Shown here piece by piece: positions 61,564-64,000 of a DNA stretch of 64,000 nucleotides. The number at the start of each line of letters is the position of its first letter. Position 1 is the stretch's first letter. Both the position numbers and the translations under genes were made by a program. The notes beneath the pieces are model-generated. The model worked only from the letters and a program-made list of their open reading frames with translations, ran no database searches and had not been told where the DNA came from. Origin of the DNA: Levilinea saccharolytica (GTDB lineage: Bacteria; Chloroflexota; Anaerolineae; Anaerolineales; Anaerolineaceae); NCBI RefSeq assembly GCF_001306035.1, contig NZ_LGCM01000014.1, positions 124,501 to 188,500 on the forward strand, written 5' to 3'.

Positions 61564-62433
61564 TCAGGGCTGGGGCGGGCGGCTGAGGGGGGTGTAGAGG
61601 TGCGGGCGGCGGTAGGCCAGCCAGACTTCATGTTCACGGTAGCCGCGCAAAGATTCCAGATCGAGGGAAGCCAGAAAGATGCCCTCCTCGGCGCCCGCCT
61701 GCACCACGACCATATCGCGCGAGGTGCCGTCCGGGGCGAAGGCGCGCCCGTCCAAAACCAGCGAAGCGCCGTTTTCCTGCGGCGCGGGGTAATTGGTCAT
61801 GGCCAGGGCGGTCATGTTCTCAAAGGCCCGCGCGCGGAACTGGGCCAGACGGTTACCTTCCAGCTGGCAGGCGTTGGGAACCAGGATCAGCTCAGCGCCG
61901 CCCAGGGCCAGCAGGCGGGCGCTTTCGGGGAATTCGCGGTCAAAGCAGATCATGGCCCCCACGCGCACCTGCCCCTGAGCGGTATCCAGGGTGCAAACGG
62001 GGAAATCCTCGCCGGGGGTCAGGGCGGCTTCCCAATCAAAGGCGCAGGGGTGGGCTTTGGCGTAGGTCAGGGCCGGCTGCCCCCAGCGGTCAAACAGCAC
62101 CAGGGTGTTGCGCGGCCCGCCGGGCCAGCGTTCCAGCAAGGTCAGGGCAATTGCCATGCCCAACCGCCGCGCCTCTTCCTGAAAGGCGCGCACAAAGGGG
62201 CTGTCCAGGCTCAGCGCCTGCGCTTCCCAGGCGCGGCGCTGGCGCTCGTCCCGCGGGTCGAAGCCAGCGTAGCCCGTGCTCCACATTTCGGGGAAGAGGG
62301 CCACATCCGCGCCCTGGGCCTGGGCGGCCCGGCAGGCGGCCAGCCCTTTTTCCAGATTGGCGGATGGATCCGGGCCGCAGGGGGCCAATTGCAGCAGGGC
62401 GAGAGTGAGATTGGGGGCCAATCGGGGGGTCAT
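61564..62433 (-). CDS. Carbon-nitrogen hydrolase (nitrilase superfamily)
   Basis: A 289-residue enzyme with the catalytic triad: Glu in VALFPEMWSTGY, Lys in TYAKAHP, and Cys in MICFDREFPE. It hydrolyses a non-peptide C-N bond, such as an amide, carbamoyl or nitrile group; the substrate cannot be told. ATG 62433 has GGAGG five bases upstream, so the longer frame from 62472 is not used. Confidence 0.88.
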   Translation of the reverse strand: MTPRLAPNLTLALLQLAPCGPDPSANLEKGLAACRAAQAQGADVALFPEMWSTGYAGFDPRDERQRRAWEAQALSLDSPFVRAFQEEARRLGMAIALTLLERWPGGPRNTLVLFDRWGQPALTYAKAHPCAFDWEAALTPGEDFPVCTLDTAQGQVRVGAMICFDREFPESARLLALGGAELILVPNACQLEGNRLAQFRARAFENMTALAMTNYPAPQENGASLVLDGRAFAPDGTSRDMVVVQAGAEEGIFLASLDLESLRGYREHEVWLAYRRPHLYTPLSRPPQP

Positions 62434-62529
62434 GCGCGCCTCCGGGAAAAGAAAGAAGAATCGAGACGGCATAAGCGTATCAAATTATTTGGCGGGCCGC
62501 AACCCGCCATTGAGGGTATTTCGCGGGCG

Positions 62530-63192
62530 TCAATTGAGCCAGGCGGCCCGTTCAGCACGGCGCTCTTCAATCCCCAGCAGGCGCGCCAGCAGGGGGATTT
62601 CGCGGCTGTACAGGCGCAGCACATGGGCCTGCAAATCCTGCCCGCACACATCTTCCAGCAAGGCCTGCTTTTCCACCGCGGGGAGCTGGAGCAAGGCCGC
62701 GGCCAGATAGGTGAGGAACATGGGGTCGTCCGGCATCTCCAGCTGGTTTAACTCCATCAGGTCGCGCAGACCGGTGCGCGCCAGCAGGCGGATGTAGCGC
62801 GCCAAGTATTTGCGCAAAAGATGCCCGCCGCGGGCCACCTGCAGGGTGTGGGCGGTGTTCAGCGGCAAAGATTCCACCTGCGCGGTCAAATAGGCGTGGG
62901 AACGGTCGATCGACAGAATGCGAAAGCGTTCATCCCCCAACGCCACCAGGTTCATGCGCCCGTCGGGCAGGGTGGCCACCTCGGTGATGTGGGCGGTGGT
63001 TCCCACCGGAAAAGGATCGGCCAGCGGTCCCAGCGCCTCCATGCCCTGACGGATGAGCACCACCCCAAAGGGGCGCTGATCGTCCAGGCACAGGCGCATC
63101 ATTTCGCGGTAGCGCGGCTCGAAAATATGCAGGTGAATGGGCATCCCGGGGAAGAGCACGGTATGCAGCGGGAAGAGCGGCAGATCATACAT
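62530..63192 (-). CDS. LON substrate-binding domain protein
   Basis: A 220-residue protein made only of the Lon N-terminal PUA-like domain (LPLFPLHTVLFPGMPIHLHIF, EPRYREMMRLC, GTTAHITEVATLPDGR) plus a helical tail. There is no ATPase or protease part. Such stand-alone proteins are common in bacteria and may bind unfolded proteins or act as adaptors. Confidence 0.9.
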   Translation of the reverse strand: MYDLPLFPLHTVLFPGMPIHLHIFEPRYREMMRLCLDDQRPFGVVLIRQGMEALGPLADPFPVGTTAHITEVATLPDGRMNLVALGDERFRILSIDRSHAYLTAQVESLPLNTAHTLQVARGGHLLRKYLARYIRLLARTGLRDLMELNQLEMPDDPMFLTYLAAALLQLPAVEKQALLEDVCGQDLQAHVLRLYSREIPLLARLLGIEERRAERAAWLN

Positions 63193-63241
63193 AGGGCCAT
63201 TCTACCCAATTGAGGGGGATAAATCACGGGATTGTACAGGC

Positions 63242-64000
63242 TTAGGGGGCCGCGCGCTGGAAAATGAGCATGCCCTGGCTGCCGTACATATCGGTGGGCA
63301 GGGTTTTCCACAGGCGGTATTGATTCAGAAAACGCGCGTCCTGCAAAAAGGTGCGGCGGCCGTACACCTCCAGCACCACCACCCAATCGGGCTGCTGCTC
63401 CACCAGCAAATCGGCGGGGACGGCGTAGTTGATCACATAGGCGGCCGGGTCCAGGGGGTAATAGCCCAGGGAGACGGGCGAGTTCAGGCCGACCGTGTCC
63501 AGAATCTGCGCGGGGGTAAAAAAGCCCAGCACGCCCACATCCCCCGCCGCCAGACGTGTCTGCGGGGTCAGTTGGGGGGCCAGTTCATCCGCCGCCCGCC
63601 GGTACAGGCGCTCCAGCTCGATATAGGCCATGTGCGGGGCAGGGCGCAGCGCACCGCCGTCGGGCCGCAGCCGCCATTCGCCCAGGGTGGAAACCAGCGG
63701 CAGCAGGCACACACAGGCCGCCGCCAGGGCCGCGCGCCGGGCGTGGGCCGCATCCACGCGCAGCAGGCGGCTGAGCAGTTCCTCGGCCCCCAGCAGCAGA
63801 AAGAGGAAATAAGCGGGCAAGGGCGGGGTCAGATACCAGCGGAAGATGAGCGGGTTGGAGACGGCGAACACCAGCAGGTACAGCCAGGGGTACACCAGCC
63901 AGCCCAGCAGCCGCGGCTGAACGCGGGCCGCGCGGCGGGCGCCCACCAGATAGAGAAAGGGGTACAGCAGCAGCCCGGCGCCGATGGCCCAGGCCCCGCC
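63242..64000 (-). CDS. Polytopic membrane glycosyltransferase, C-terminal part only
   Basis: The frame is open to the right window edge, so the N-terminal part is missing. The visible part has hydrophobic helices (AIGAGLLLYPFLYLVGA, WLVYPWLYLLVFAVSNPL, YFLFLLLGAEELLS) and a soluble end with AGDVGVLGFFTPAQILDTVGL, which is typical of ArnT/GT39-like and related glycosyltransferases whose C-terminus reads DxxGLxxP-like motifs. The donor and acceptor are unknown. Confidence 0.7.
   Translation of the reverse strand, partial: GGAWAIGAGLLLYPFLYLVGARRAARVQPRLLGWLVYPWLYLLVFAVSNPLIFRWYLTPPLPAYFLFLLLGAEELLSRLLRVDAAHARRAALAAACVCLLPLVSTLGEWRLRPDGGALRPAPHMAYIELERLYRRAADELAPQLTPQTRLAAGDVGVLGFFTPAQILDTVGLNSPVSLGYYPLDPAAYVINYAVPADLLVEQQPDWVVVLEVYGRRTFLQDARFLNQYRLWKTLPTDMYGSQGMLIFQRAAP

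Noticed and set aside
61519-62751. 410-codon plus-strand frame
   Set aside because: It spans the antisense of two genes (nitrilase-family and LON-domain) and the gap between them, so it is a GC-rich shadow.

Overview
The window looks like a chromosome segment from a GC-rich bacterium of the Chloroflexota, most likely an Anaerolineae-like lineage. This is inferred from the gene mix (SpoVS, AmmeMemoRadiSam enzyme, DUF4013 protein, TPT-rich secreted proteins, LCP protein and sortase) and from several promoters placed so close to start codons that leaderless mRNAs are expected. It has two parts.

Part A, about 1-31,375, is an integrated mobile element of mixed and generally lower GC. Its left end carries a tyrosine recombinase (49-1017) and its right end a large serine recombinase (29776-31407). 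The right junction cuts an arfB ribosome-rescue gene at its GGQ motif. The left edge of the window holds a second, diverged arfB start with its own -10 box, reading off the window, so the element seems to carry a replacement promoter and 5' end that rebuilds the gene it splits. Inside are an RHH regulator plus a membrane protein, a hicA-hicB pair whose toxin is damaged by a hairpin insertion, a metallophosphoesterase, a lone OLD-family nuclease, and a 17.9-kb co-directional defence operon (6300-24164). Near its right end are a DUF3854/P-loop primase-helicase, small genes, a structured leader and a membrane-wHTH gene upstream of the serine recombinase.

The defence operon is BREX-like: HTH regulator, a RadC-type HhH protein in the BrxA slot, a small protein in the BrxB slot, a BrxC/PglY-type P-loop ATPase, a zinc-ribbon DNA methyltransferase that is not PglX, PglZ, and BrxL with an intact Lon Ser-Lys dyad. 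Three extra cassettes are nested in it: a protein with an RX4H (HEPN-like) motif between the ATPase and methyltransferase; an ABC ATPase/DUF4276 pair between methyltransferase and pglZ; and a TIR/membrane-protein pair between pglZ and brxL. The layout suggests modification-based defence with several built-in suicide or nuclease effectors. The methyltransferase is a base-composition mosaic.

Part B, about 31,380-64,000, is ordinary core chromosome: a secreted ExeM/NucH-like nuclease, nucleoside deoxyribosyltransferase, nicotinate phosphoribosyltransferase, a TetR-controlled epimerase/SDR operon, gatB, a pstSCAB phosphate operon, glutamate dehydrogenase and a 2x[4Fe-4S] ferredoxin with a shared promoter motif, a DsbA-like protein, deoxynucleoside kinase, SpoVS, a GNAT enzyme, the AmmeMemoRadiSam enzyme, cell-surface genes (lysozyme-like protein, LCP protein with a TPT tail, GT39-like protein, sortase), a class V aminotransferase homologue lacking the PLP lysine, DUF4013 and YitT membrane proteins, a nitrilase-family hydrolase, a LON-domain protein and a truncated membrane glycosyltransferase. 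I saw no rRNA or tRNA genes and no CRISPR array.
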